Part shown: positions 46,807-57,700 of the stretch, piece after piece
Layout: every line of letters begins with the position of its first letter
How positions within the stretch are numbered: the first letter of the stretch is position 1
NCBI RefSeq assembly: GCF_003573695.1
Contig: NC_039360.1
Span: 59,997,830-60,061,829 of the forward strand
DNA length: 64,000 nucleotides
DNA from: Papaver somniferum
Lineage: Eukaryota > Streptophyta > Magnoliopsida > Ranunculales > Papaveraceae
Reading direction: 5' to 3'
Program-made: the position numbers and the translations under genes
The notes under the pieces: generated by a model
What the model saw: the letters and a program-made list of their open reading frames with translations, nothing else
What the model was told of the DNA's origin: nothing
Databases searched by the model: none

Positions 46807-47752
46807 ATGCATGCACTCTTTATTACCGTTCATAAATTTGATGACTTAACATGCATGCAACGAAGGAACCAGGATTTTATGTTGGGGTGGGCTATTTCTT
46901 TTTTTTTTTTCTTCATGAACCCTCAGTTTCGTTCATCTCAATTATAGTAAAGATAAATGCAGTACAATAACTAAAATGGGCAAGGTGTGCAACACGTTGC
47001 CTTAATTCCGTTCACCTTATAGCTTACAGTGGAATTACATTAACATTATATGTACGGAAGCGCAGGTATGGACGCACAACTTAAAATTTTGTTTGTCGAA
47101 AGTCATAATCCTGATTTGTTTGTCAAATTTTTTCGTATTTTGTTAGTTAATTTTTAGCTTGCGGCAATATTTAAGTGATGGTTAAACCGTTAAGTATTTT
47201 AAATTTGTTGCATATAAGCATACAGTAATAAGTTACAAACATTTTTCATGATCCTATTGAGTTTTAGTATTTTCAATTATTTAGAAAAATGAAATTAGTT
47301 CCATGGATGATAGGTAAAATTATTTTTAGGATATACCAGTATAACAAGTTCTCGTAGTGGTTAAATCCAAAATGTGTGACACATATGTAATTTGAGAAAC
47401 ATGTGATAATAAACGGCTGTAATTTGAGAACATGTCCTCGATTTTCTCTCAAAGTCAAAAGTAAACTATGTAATTAGTCGTTAGATCTTAGTTATTATAT
47501 ATACAGCTAACACTATCATATGTCGTTGGATTTTCATCAAGATCGTATCAACTTTAAATTTCCTTTTGAAACTACTGGGCTATCCAGATTTCTACATGGG
47601 CTATTTCCTTTTTACTAAGCATTTAAGCAATTACCATGGAACAAAGAAGGTTTCGCTGGTTTTGGGGGGCTACAGCCTAGGTAAGCCACCCCCACCTCCG
47701 TCCCTGCATGCATGCACTCTTTATTACCGTTCATAAATTTGATGACTTAACA
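46807..47752. mobile_element. 856-bp insert bracketed by a 45-bp exact direct repeat
   Basis: ATGCATGCACTCTTTATTAC and the following 25 bases occur identically at 46807-46851 and 47708-47752. The segment between starts with AGGAACCAGGATTTTATGTTGGGGTGGGC and ends with GCTACAGCC.AGGTAAGCCACCCCCACCTCCGTCCCTG, end sequences that resemble a widespread plant repeat (GGGTGGGC facing GCCACCCC). Repeats this long are unusual for a target duplication. No coding frame inside. Confidence 0.65.
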
Positions 47753-48600
47753 AGTGGGATAATTTCAATAGTAGATTTGTATTTTTGCTTTTGTCATCGA
47801 GTACTGATTGGAAAAATTAACACGACCAAACAAATAGATCTCAGAGAATTGACAGGACAAAATACGACCATATGTATAATATCTTCTACTTCTTAATTGG
47901 AATCTGAAAGAGATCGGACGTATAGAAGAATACACACTCAATTAATTAATAAACGTACGTTGCACCTATGTTTCCTCTGATTGGCTACATGCATGGTACC
48001 GCGAGTCTGACAAAGGCCCGCATCAACCGACCAGCAGCTTTCTCTTTGGCCGAATAAGTTGTCGCTGATAGTTCTGGCTCAGCAGCGGGAGCGTCGTGAT
48101 AAAGTGGCCTTGTAAATAAATCTTCGGTAAATATACACTGCAGCGTATACATGCTAATCAATCCCATTCTATACTTTTAACTGTTAGCCTTTCTTGTCTC
48201 CTTAATGGATTGGGTATATCTTTACGAACAACTTGCATTATTACATTGAGTTGTTGAATTGTGATAACACAAAAAAGCATGTTGTGTGGTGGGTCAGCCC
48301 GCTCGTGCATTGCATGAGAGTGAGGGTCCAGAAACCATAAGAAAACTGATATATATCATAGAGAAAGCAGATCATGACCAGTATACTGCTTCTTATAGTT
48401 GGAGCTAGCAGTAGTAGTCATAGTAGTGATATTTGCAGAAGATAGATATCTGCATTCAGATTCTCATTCCATTACCTGCATCACCAGTACTTTATCCATC
48501 CCCCTCTTTCTCTAGATCTAGTTCAATCTTACTATCCAGTACTCATTCTTTCTCTCAGACGTATACAAGTTGTCTGATTAAAACCAAATAATTTACAGAA
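47753..48600 (+). promoter_or_regulatory. Upstream region of the LAX gene
   Basis: No gene. TGTCTC, the classical auxin-response core, is present at 48195-48200 about 400 bases before the ATG, and CATGCATG motifs occur near 47987. A pyrimidine-rich CTCTTTCTCT leader lies at 48505-48560. A regulatory role is inference only; a single 6-mer occurs often by chance. Confidence 0.35.
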
Positions 48601-50934
48601 ATGACATCCGAGAAAGTTGAGACAGTCATTGCAGGTAACTATGTCGAGATGGAACGCGAAGAAGATGATGCCTCCGCAAGTGGCCGCACTAGTAAAAGCA
48701 AATTCTCCAACTTCTTATGGAATGGTGGTTCAGTTTATGATGCCTGGTTCAGCTGTGCTTCTAACCAGGTATGTATAGATCGTCTCTCCATATTGATCTA
48801 CTATCTCTAGCTTTTGCCGTGGTACGATATAATTAAATTACTCCGATTTTGTGTTGTCTAGGTTGCTCAAGTCCTGTTGACGTTGCCATATTCATTTTCA
48901 CAACTAGGGATGGCATCAGGGATTGTTTTTCAACTGTTTTATGGGTTAATGGGAAGTTGGACTGCTTACCTTATAAGCATACTGTACGTTGAATACCGTA
49001 CTAGGAAAGAAAGAGAGAAGGTGGATTTCAGAAACCATGTCATTCAGGTACATAAACATTCTTAAACTCCCCATATTAGATAAATTCAGTTGTTCTAGTG
49101 TTTTTCTTAAACTTGGTAGCATCACTTGATTATGTCAGTGGTTTGAAGTACTTGATGGGTTGCTGGGGAAAAACTGGAGGAATGCAGGATTGTTTTTCAA
49201 CTGCACTTTCCTGCTCTTTGGATCAGTGATTCAGCTCATTGCTTGTGCAAGGTACAGTTCTTCATAGAATATGCACATCACTTCATTATTTGCTTTGATA
49301 TTTCTGTTTTATTGTATATTAAAAGAGTCTGATTCGTGATAAGATGTGTCGGCTTGTTCATTCTTTCATTCATATTCTTTATATTATTATGCAGTAATAT
49401 TTACTACATCAATGACAATCTCGACAAAAGAACTTGGACATACATATTTGGAGCTTGTTGTGCTACAACTGTTTTTGTTCCTTCCTTCCATAATTACAGA
49501 GTTTGGTCTTTTCTGGGCCTTGTCATGACAACTTACACTGCATGGTATCTGACCATCGCATCCCTACTCCATGGACAGGTATATATAATTATATACATAT
49601 ATATTTTCAGAAGAGACATGACAACACATGTTGTTATCCATTTGTCTGTTCATACGATGTAATTCTTTTGTTTACTGTAGACTGGTGTATATGTTAATTT
49701 CTTCTTTGATTTTCTTTTTTTTTGAAGAATGAAGGAGTGGTGCATTCTGGCCCAGCAAAAATGGTTCTTTATTTTACTGGAGCCACCAATATTTTATACA
49801 CCTTTGGTGGACATGCTGTTACAGTGTAAGAACTTACCACCACTTGAAAGTGTTTGGAGAAAATGAAGCAAGTTTTATTCTACTATAAAGGGAAAAAAGT
49901 GGAAGAAAAATAAATAAATCTCGCTTTATATTTTTATATGAATGTTGAAATTAGTTTGAGTACAGTTATGGACTTTTTCGATTGCTTTAGATTTCTTTAT
50001 ATATACCTGTGAAGACCTTTTTCATTGTTTAAATTATGTGAATTAAATTCCCTTTATTGATCATTATTATAGGGAAATAATGCATGCTATGTGGAAGCCA
50101 CAAAAGTTCAAGATGATATACTTAATTGCGACACTATACGTACTAACACTCACTCTGCCGTCGGCCATTTCGGTGTACTGGGCATTTGGAGATGGGCTAT
50201 TAACTCATTCTAATGCATTCGCTTTGCTCCCAAAGTCGGGGTTTAGAGATGTTGCTGTTGTTCTTATGCTCATTCACCAGGTAACTGTAGTTTCAACTTC
50301 AACTTCTTAATTATCTTTACTCGAGTCATTCGTATATTGATCAACTTCAAGTGATAAATGTTATGTTCTTGCTTCATGCAGTTTATAACGTTCGGATTCG
50401 CCTGTACTCCCTTATACTTTGTGTGGGAGAAATTCATCGGGATACACGAGGTTAAGAGTATATTTAAAAGAGCTGTGGCCAGACTTCCGGTTGTGATACC
50501 AATATGGTTCTTGGCTATAATATTTCCATTCTTCGGACCTATCAACTCGGCTGTCGGAGCTCTACTTGTTAGCTTCACAGTCTACATAATTCCAGCCTTA
50601 GCTCATATGCTTACCTTTGTTTCTCCAGCAGCACGAGAGGTAACATATTATAAAAGCCCTCGACTAATAAATAATTAATACATGATGTATATACGTGCAC
50701 TTATATCTGACTTTCATTTTTTTTTCCTTTGTGCACCAGAATGCGGTAGAGAGACCACCAAAATATATTGGAGGATGGACAGGAATTTTCTCTTTGAATG
50801 TATTTGTGGTGTGCTGGGTTCTGGTGGTTGGGTTTGGATTTGGAGGATGGGCAAGTATGCTCAACTTCATAAACCAAATTAACACTTTTGGTCTCTTCAC
50901 CAAATGCTATCAGTGCCCACCTCATAAAAACTAA
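48601..50934 (+). CDS. LAX: Auxin influx carrier, AUX1/LAX family
   Basis: Eight exons: 48601-48768, 48862-49047, 49139-49251, 49395-49578, 49728-49825, 50073-50280, 50382-50639 and 50740-50934. All introns are GT-AG with matching phases, giving 469 codons. The protein is an amino-acid/auxin permease with about ten to eleven membrane segments: VAQVLLTLPYSFSQLGMASG (exon 2), CTFLLFGSVIQLIACASNIY (exons 3-4), TWTYIFGACCATTVFVPSFH, YFTGATNILYTFGGHAVTVE (exons 5-6), LPVVIPIWFLAIIFPFFGP (exon 7) and VVCWVLVVGFGFGGWAS (exon 8). These are near-identical to plant AUX1/LAX proteins, plasma-membrane proton symporters that import indole-3-acetic acid. The acidic N-terminus (VEMEREEDD) is usual. The C-terminus stops soon after FTKCYQCPP, shorter than some homologues. 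LAX2-like is my best guess for subclass. It appears intact. Confidence 0.97.
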
Positions 50935-51440
50935 GTAAAAGTTAGTAGTTATTGTGTTCCTTCATCATTACTACTACTACCAAAGTTTGAGATCTACCAA
51001 AGAAAGAAAAATAGTATTAGGTATAGCAGCATATGTAAAGGGTTTGGCTTTAATCTTTTTTTTTTTTCTTTTTTTTTCTTCTTCTAACTTTTGTGCGGTT
51101 ACATTATTATATAAACCCACCATCTTCTTCTTCTTTCTTCATTGAAGGAAACAAACCCTCTTTGTTCTGTGAGGGTTTATTTCCCTTTAGTTCAAGCTTA
51201 GTTTGATTTGTGTATGTGGTTATCAAGAAACATTGTTGTACTATTATTAGATTGATTGATTGATAATGGTGGGTAATAATTTTTGGAGTGAACGCATCTA
51301 TTATTAGATTGTTTTGCTTTGACTGATTCTGTTTAGCCTACTCTAAATGAAATGGGTCACCTTAGCCTACTCCACAGTCATGGAGTCGACCAAATGCCAA
51401 ATAGCAGACGAAAAACTAAAAAAAATTGGCATTTTACACT
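50935..51440. other. 3' flank of LAX, no further gene
   Basis: Presumed 3' UTR with T-rich stretches (51055-51080). The segment 51380-51440 contains AAAAATTGGCATTTTACA, which resembles internal sequence of the TIR elements further right (AAAATGCCAATTTTTTTT near 54265), so an older element copy may abut here. Confidence 0.45.
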
Positions 51441-51499
51441 GAGCAACCACAGTCGTGGAAGACTATTTTTAGTCAGGCGGAAGTATAACAAACGCCCCA

Positions 51500-51762
51500 G
51501 TTCAGGCGCACTTTTAATGACCGTCCCAGTTCAGGCGCGCTTTTAATGACCGTCTCATTCAGGCGCATTTTTAATGTCCGCCTCATTCAGGCGCACTTTC
51601 AATGACCGTCTGATATCAGGCGCATTTTTAATGTGCGCCTGATTCAGGCGCACTTTTAATGTCCGTCTAATACAGGCGCACTTTTAATGATCGCCTGATT
51701 TCAGGCGCACTTTCAATGACCGCCTGATTCAGGCGCACTTTTAATGACCGCCTGATTAGTGA
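51500..51762. repeat. Nine copies of a 28-30 bp palindromic unit
   Basis: Consensus TCAGGCGCACTTTTAATGAC then CGCCTGA. Each unit begins TCAGGCG and ends CGCCTGA, so every copy is a small hyphenated palindrome. At 51633-51653 two units abut as a perfect 21-base palindrome, GTGCGCCTGA, T, TCAGGCGCAC. Confidence 0.9.
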
Positions 51763-51859
51763 ATTTACATAAATATTAGCCACTAATCTTCTTCTAATAA
51801 CGTATTAGCCCACTAATCTTCTTCTAATAACGTATTAGCCCACTAAACGAGTGAATATA

Positions 51860-51975
51860 CCAACGTCCCATTGGGGCGTACATTAAAGCAACGTCCCATT
51901 GGGACGTAAAATATACCAACGTCCCATTGGGGCGTACAATATAACTACGTCTGTGTTGGGGCGTATGTATTACAT
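51860..51975. repeat. Four copies of ACGTCCCATTGGGGCGT
   Basis: A ~28-bp unit with core ACGTCCCATTGGG(G/A)CGT, itself nearly self-complementary. The last copy reads ACGTCTGTGTTGGGGCGT. It is a different sequence from the neighbouring array but has the same design. Confidence 0.85.
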
Positions 51976-52246
51976 GCGTTTGGTTAGGCGGAGTTTATAG
52001 ATGCGCCTGATTCATACGTTAATTATACTTCCGTCTGATTTCATACGGTCACTAAAATCTCGTCTGCTTTCATACGCTATTAATACTTCCGTCCCACTAT
52101 ATTTCGTTTAGTCTGGGTTAACGACCACATTTGGTCTCAAACCCTAATTTTGGCGATCAAATTTGGGTTTGGTCCCTTCCGTTGCGGCATATTTTGAGAC
52201 CAAATTTGAGTTTAGTCCCCAAATTTGGCCGTGACTGTGGTTGCTC

Positions 52247-52640
52247 TTATATATTGGATGAAAGGAACCAAACGTTTTTCTTCCAATTATCTACAAACCG
52301 TGGAAAACTCTCTTCCTTTCGATAATTCTTAATCAATCAAGAGAATTCTTGTGCCATTTCAATATTCATTTCAAAATCTAAAAGGCCTAGTAACCCGTGA
52401 CATTCTTGAATTTCTCTTTGTTGGTGCAAAACCACCGCATTTACCTTAGTTCTTAATCATTCAAAAATCATTAGCTAATATTATCTCGGTTTCTGTAAAA
52501 GAGATAGTATCATTTTTTTTCTTCAATTTGGCCTATTTTTAAGCCTATGCCAAACTGAAAAAATGATACCATTTCTTCCGCGAAAACGGAGGAGTATAAA
52601 TCATGCGCATAACATATATAGTTTGTTAAGATGATATTGA
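52247..52640. other. No gene seen
   Basis: AT-rich. TATCATTTTTT (52508) and AAAATGATACCATTT (52560) form a loose inverted pair. No coding frame is supported. Confidence 0.4.
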
Positions 52641-53345
52641 ATTATGGTGCTTTTAGTATAGGTACCTAAAAACGTTTGCCACGTGGTCGCAGGAGAAGAC
52701 ACGAAGTATGCCTGGGAAATCCTGCCGAAAGATCTTGTATCATTTCCCAAGAATCCCCGTCAGTGACTTGTCAAATCAAAAGTCAGGGTCGTCATTATTA
52801 ACTGACCGGCGAAATGAAGTAAGAAGATCCATGTGCGAAATAGCATCTTAAGGCGAAGTAACTCGCTGGAAGAATCTAAAATGCGAAGGATCAATTGTAG
52901 TACCCAACAAGACACCAGTCACGAAATCAGATTGGCGAAGTAAGGTTACTTAGCTGGAAAGTGAATCTGCGAAGTCAGTGAATTATCGAACAAGAAAAGA
53001 GACAGCTGTTCCGACAAACTCCCAAAATTGTCAGCAAAAGAAAGGGAAAAACTTTATGGAAAATGGTCTGGGCGAAGTATAAAGCACCTCCACAAGAACC
53101 TGACGAGGATTAGGCGAAGTAAAATGAGTTGTATTCCATTATGATTGGATGGTCTATAAATAGAGACCCTTAGGCAATGTAAAAGGGGTCGGAAAATTTG
53201 GGAGAGAAGTAGTTTTGCTTAGAGTATGGGATTAGGGTATTCTTATATCCAAAACTTGTATTTTCACTATCTCAAGTGGTTGATCAATAAAGAATTTTTT
53301 ATCAAAAGTATTGGTCATGTCTTAGATCTGATTTGTTTTCTATTC
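52641..53345 (+). mobile_element. LTR-like segment with promoter and poly-A signals
   Basis: The sequence carries six or seven GCGAAGTA/GCGAAGT motifs between 52850 and 53120, a good TATA-like GTCTATAAATAGAGACCC at 53152, and CAATAAAGAA at 53285, the order of an LTR's U3-R-U5. GCGAAGT-rich style is also found in the Tat-type element at 56964-61820. Exact ends and a partner LTR were not found, so it may be a solo LTR. Confidence 0.45.
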
Positions 53346-53870
53346 GGGCGTGCTACTCAATTTCCGGGCGTGCTACTCGATTTCCAATAGTTACATTTAG
53401 GGGGACGTAGGATTGTGTAATCTTTGGATTGCTTGTGAAGTCACTACTCAAGAGTAATATATACAAGTGATAGGCCAAGTTTGAGTTGAGAATCAGCTTG
53501 ACCCCATAAAAGATATTGATTCGTCTTCATCAATGACGCCTCAGAGGGGTATTAGTTTGGTCGCTCTCATTGGTGGAAATGATTCCACGAGACCTTATTA
53601 CTTTTTCCGGAATAGATTAGTTTGGTCGTTGTCTGTTGATAGGTTAACAACTCTCATTTATTCATCTAGGCAGCAGTCCCAAATCCTTACTTGATAACCC
53701 TTTCTAAAGTAAACCTTCCACCACTTATTGCTTTTCTTTGACTGAATTCCACTTTATAGAATCTAGGAAATAAATGGGGATTAATAGAAGATATCTCTCT
53801 TTCAAAAATGATTTTTTATTTTTCTGATAAACGAAATATTTTACTGCCTAGATTAAAAAGGTCTTATTAA
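53346..53870. other. No gene seen
   Basis: Direct repeats GGGCGTGCTACTC and TAGTTTGGTCG occur in pairs (about 53346/53367 and 53553/53616). It probably continues retrotransposon-derived sequence. Confidence 0.4.
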
Positions 53871-54429
53871 GAGCATTCACAATCACGACCATAATTAGGG
53901 ACTATATCCAAATTTGGTCCGGAATGGAAGCGTAGAGGAACAGAACATAGGTATATTTGGTCTGGATTTTTAGGGTTTGAGACTAAAACCAGTCGTCAAC
54001 CCAAACCAAACCCAATTATAATAGGACGAAGATATAATGAGCATATGGTTTAAGCGTGAGTATAAAGGCCGCTCGACAGTTGGGCGTTTATTAAAAGGGC
54101 GTTTGAGAGTGGATGTTGATATAAAGTCCGTTAGGTTAAACTACAAACGCGCGCTATAACCCCGCCCAACCTTCAAACGTGCATTATAACCTCGCTCATT
54201 ATGAGACGTTCAATATACCTCCGCCACACTAAATTTAGTCTTCTACCGACGTGCTTCACCTCCAAAAATGCCAATTTTTTTTAGTATTTGGTATGGCTTT
54301 TAGTATGGGAAAAATATCGTTCGGTCCTTTTTTAGGTGGTCTCAAGTGTGTTTGGGCCTTTCAGAAATCACCTTTTCCATTTGGTCCATAATTATTTAAA
54401 AACATTAAATTGACCAAAGTACCCTTATT

Positions 54430-54790
54430 TTTTGTTTACTTATTTTTTGTAGCAGTTCATTCTGTCTGATGAATTCCGGAGTTCATTCTGTAAAATGAAA
54501 CCAAACTAAATAAGTAAAAAAATATGTTTACTTATTTTTTGTAGCAGTTCATTCTGTCTGATGAACTCCGGAGTTCATTTTGTAAAATGAAACCAAGCTA
54601 ATTCACATATGAAAACAGAGTTCATTCTGTAAAATGAACACAATACAAACTTCATTATTATGAAAAAAAAACAGAATTCATTCTTTCAAATGAACTCCTA
54701 ATAAAACCTATATGAAAACCGAGTTCATTCTTTCAAATGAACTCCTAATAAAACCTATATGAAAACTGAGTTCATTCGTAAAAATGAACT
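54430..54790. repeat. Tandem GAGTTCATTCTGTAAAATGA units
   Basis: Six to seven variants of GAGTTCATTCTGTAAAATGAA(C/A)TC, several as inverted GAGTTCATT...AATGAACTC pairs. A longer 85-base block (TTTACTTATTTTTTGTAGCAG onward) is repeated at about 54436 and 54528. Confidence 0.8.
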
Positions 54791-55145
54791 GCAGCAGCAT
54801 CATCTTCATCATCTTCGTCGTCTTCAACAGCAACAACAAACATCATCATCTTCAACAACAACAGATCTTTACATGAACACAAATCTTCAACAACAACAGG
54901 AACAAATCAAAAAGAAAAACAGTAGCAGAGAAAAAGAAAAAGAAAAACAACATCTCCATCATCTTCAACAACAACAACATCATCTCCATCATCTTCTTTC
55001 AACAACAACACCATCGTCTTCATTGATTTCATGGATCATCTTCAACAACAACAACACGAGCAGATCAAATCTCCATCATCTTCAACAACAACAACATCAT
55101 CTCCATCATCTTCTTCAACAGCAACACTATCGTCTTCATCGATTT
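54790..55145. repeat. CATCATCTTCAACAACAACA-type low-complexity array
   Basis: A trinucleotide-based array, repeated in larger blocks (CATCTCCATCATCTTC plus AACAACAACAAC) at about 54951, 54982, 55068 and 55099. It keeps a plus frame open by chance (His/Gln/Leu-rich), which is not a credible protein. Confidence 0.8.
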
Positions 55146-55649
55146 CATGGATTTTTTATCGTCTTCAACAACAATAGTAGCAGATCTCGAAGATTAAAAA
55201 AAAAAAAAAAACAGTAGCAGAAAGAAAAAGAAAAAAAATTGGAGAGAAAAGAAACTGGATCTGAAAATAGGAAGAGAGAGAAAGTAACTCTGAAAATAAG
55301 ATATTTTCTAGGGTTTTTTCTATATATGTGGTCCCAAAAGGATATTTCTGTCACCACACAATGACAATTACATCACCCATGATGTCATCCTAGGACCAAA
55401 CCATAATTTCTAGGACCAAACTGTAAAATATATTTTGAAAATGAACCAAACAGAAAGTTGACTCAGTCAACTAGACCAAACTCTCTCTAATATATTATTT
55501 CTAGGACCTATTGGTATTTCCTACTTTTAGTATTTAGTCCCTTCCATGACTGTGGTTGCTCTAAGGCTATAAATTTCAACAATGAGATTGTCATAATACT
55601 CTACTCTTATTACATTGGTTCTAATTGATTTAGCTACTGCATCATCAAC

Positions 55650-56963
55650 TTGATTTTCACTGCGAACATAAGTATCATAATGATTAAAGCTAGAAATTAA
55701 ATGTCTTCATTCTTTAACGTTGTTTCTATTTTTCCGTTAAATAAGCAGTGCATCGTCTGTGATAGATTGGACACAACTTTAGCATTTGTCTTAATATGAA
55801 CTCTTGTTAAGTGTTTGTCCTTTGCCCATGCTATTGCTTCACGTACTTCCATGCACTACCCTGCGCATCTGGATTTAGGACTCCATGTGTGTAACTCCTT
55901 TTGATTCCTATGCAAGCCCCTGTATGATCACGACAAATTAGTCAAGTATCAAGTTCACTAGTTAAACAGTCAAAAGATGCATCAGTTTCCTCTTGTCTAG
56001 CTCAAAGATTCGGGAATGAAAAAAACATTAGTCTTAACAATGCCTTATGAAGGAGGTTGCCATTGTGAAGTCTTCAAGTTACTCGAATAAGAAGTAACTA
56101 TTGGATTATTTTGCATATGTGAGGGTAGAAGATAATAAATTTTATGAACAGAGTTATGAGGGTTTAGGGAAATTCCCTGAAATACAGAGTCACATTTGTC
56201 TTTCCATATTATCCAAGCTCTAATCATGGGAGTGTATAACCACCACCCGCCAGTAGGATTATTATCAGCAGAGAACCAACTAGTAACCCACTCTGACACA
56301 CTATTGCAGTTACTTCTAACTGAGTCGATATTGATATTAACACCCTTCCAAACAGCTCTAGCATATCTACATTAAGAGCTCCATAGTTTCCTCACAGGTA
56401 CTACATCAACCACATTGAGTCTCTATACTGCTATTATAACATCAAGTCTGGATCTCGTTGGATTTATTTCTCGAATACATTTCCATGCGAAAATTTTGAT
56501 TTTGTGAGCAGCATCACAAGTCCATAAAGATTTTTAGATTGCAGGTTTAATGTTCCTACTACTGAAAATAGTTTCTATGTTGCACATAGTTAGCATCTTG
56601 TAGGTACTCTTAATAGAGATTTGCTTGAGTGAAAATCAATCAGTCATCTGGAAAAAGCAAACGACTAATGGTTGGAGATTCGGCAACCACTTTAATACCT
56701 TCGATAGAATTATCCTGCTGAGATGCAATGAGATGTCTTGAAAGAAACTCCATTGCTCGGATGAATATTTAAGGTGATAAGGGGTCAACTTGTCTAATTC
56801 CTCGAGTAGGTTTGTATTCTTCACAAGGGAAACCACTGAGCATCACTGAGAGTGAAGTAGTGTTTATACACTGAAAAATCAAATCACAAAAATCATCACA
56901 GAAGCCAAAGTACTCCATTCAAGCCTGTCAAAATCTTTTGGCATATCTAATTTGAGTGCCATA
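55650..56963 (-). pseudogene. LINE 2 RT C-terminal part and RNase H relic
   Basis: From 56963 down: MALKLDMPKDFDRLEW, then across frames TRGIRQVDPLSP-like sequence and SRLLFPDD near 56640. The active-site box thus reads FPDD instead of FADD and is followed by a stop. 56299-56045 gives MIRAWIIWKDKCDSVFQG, the post-RT zinc-knuckle region. 56000-55700 reads like an RNase H end (ACIGIKRSYTHG, REAIAWAKDKHLTRVHI) with stops. Heavily damaged. Confidence 0.8.
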
Positions 56964-57422
56964 TGTAGTTGTAGGAAATCCTACACTACACCCCTCATAT
57001 GATTTCATTATTAATCAACTCATTTAAGGTTTACACTCTTAATTTAATTGATCAATCTTTGAATGTTCTTACAAGAAAAGATAAAGAAATCAAGAATGAT
57101 CCCTGCTCTAGACTTTCTCTCTCCTATTTATTTTTTTCTTACTCAAAAAAGATCTCTCCCTCTCTTTACAACTCGAACGACTATTTATAAGGAAATACAT
57201 AGTGGATGACAACTAATATGTCCTTTATTTTCGGGTATGGTCTGCGACGTTCTCGCAACCTTATAAATATTAATTTCGCAAGCTCTCTAATTTTCGCATC
57301 TTTCTCGTGATCTTAGGTGACGTCATTTATTATATTCTTCCTGAAATTGTTCTGCGACGCTATTGTATTGTGTTGTTGATAATTTCGCTGAAATATTGTT
57401 GTTGCGAGATTCTGATCCTACA
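56964..57422 (-). repeat. Gypsy 3' LTR
   Basis: 459 bp. It has an ATGTCCTTTATTTTCGGGTATG-containing stretch (57220-57250) absent from the other LTR, and lacks the GGACTATCAC insert found there. Confidence 0.9.
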
Positions 57423-57700
57423 TCTTGCCTCTTCTCATATCTTTTCTGCGAAGTAGAGAATGATGTGAGAAATGTCGCAGTTGTTCTCCTCTTCGTATTC
57501 TGCATTTATCACACGTATTCTTTCTTCTATTTATTTCTCGACACGTCTTTTGTAACCGTTACTTTTTAACCGCTTATATCTTTCCGTATTAATCGTGCTT
57601 ATTTTCTCGAGGAGAAATTCCCTCTATATATATTCCTTCTCACTATCTTCTTATTTCTTTTTATTTTCTCCGCAACTTTATCGTTCTTCTGCAAATTCCA

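Larger units (their letters stand above)
51441..52246. mobile_element. TIR element A with hairpin arrays, 806 bp
   Basis: The left end GAGCAACCACAGTCGTGG and the right end, reverse complemented, GAGCAACCACAGTCACGG differ at one or two positions. The interior consists largely of two minisatellites and has TTTGGTCTC/GGTTTGGTC blocks near the right arm. No transposase. The right flank is TTA and the left flank ACT, so no target duplication is seen. It is related to element B at 53871-55561. Confidence 0.75.
54307..55523. mobile_element. MULE-like element nested in element B, 1.2 kb
   Basis: CTTTTAGTAT flanks both sides exactly (54297-54306 and 55524-55533), a 10-bp target duplication close to the 9-10 bp of Mutator-like elements. 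The ends GGGAAAAATATCGTTCGGTCCT (in two parts, GGGAAAAATATCG and TTCGGTCCT) and TAGGAAATACCAATAGGTCCT are weak inverted repeats. The inside is non-coding: tandem GAGTTCATTCTGTAAAATGA units, then CAT/CAA trinucleotide runs. Confidence 0.8.
53871..55561. mobile_element. TIR element B, related to element A, split by a MULE
   Basis: The left end GAGCATTCACAATCACGACC and the right end, reverse complemented, GAGCAACCACAGTCATGGAA are imperfect inverted repeats, matching the ends of element A. The flanks are TAA on both sides (53868-53870 and 55562-55564), the 3-bp target duplication of PIF/Harbinger-type elements. The left arm has decayed GGGCGTTT and CGCGCGCTATAACCCCGC repeats like the hairpin units of element A. 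Without the insert 54307-55533 it would be about 460 bp. Confidence 0.75.

Noticed and set aside
47985..48167. 60-codon minus frame upstream of LAX
   Set aside because: Ala/Glu-rich and somewhat protein-like (HDAPAAEPELSATTY), but no motif, no splice partner and no family match; not enough to call a gene.
50664..50925. Minus and alternative plus frames over the last LAX exon
   Set aside because: The exon 8 frame with GWTGIF and FGFGGWAS is the conserved one; the others are shadows.
54759..55217. 152-codon plus frame rich in His, Gln and Leu
   Set aside because: It is the translation of CAT/CAA trinucleotide arrays inside a MULE-like element; no domain, no start context and a matching open frame arises from repeat structure.
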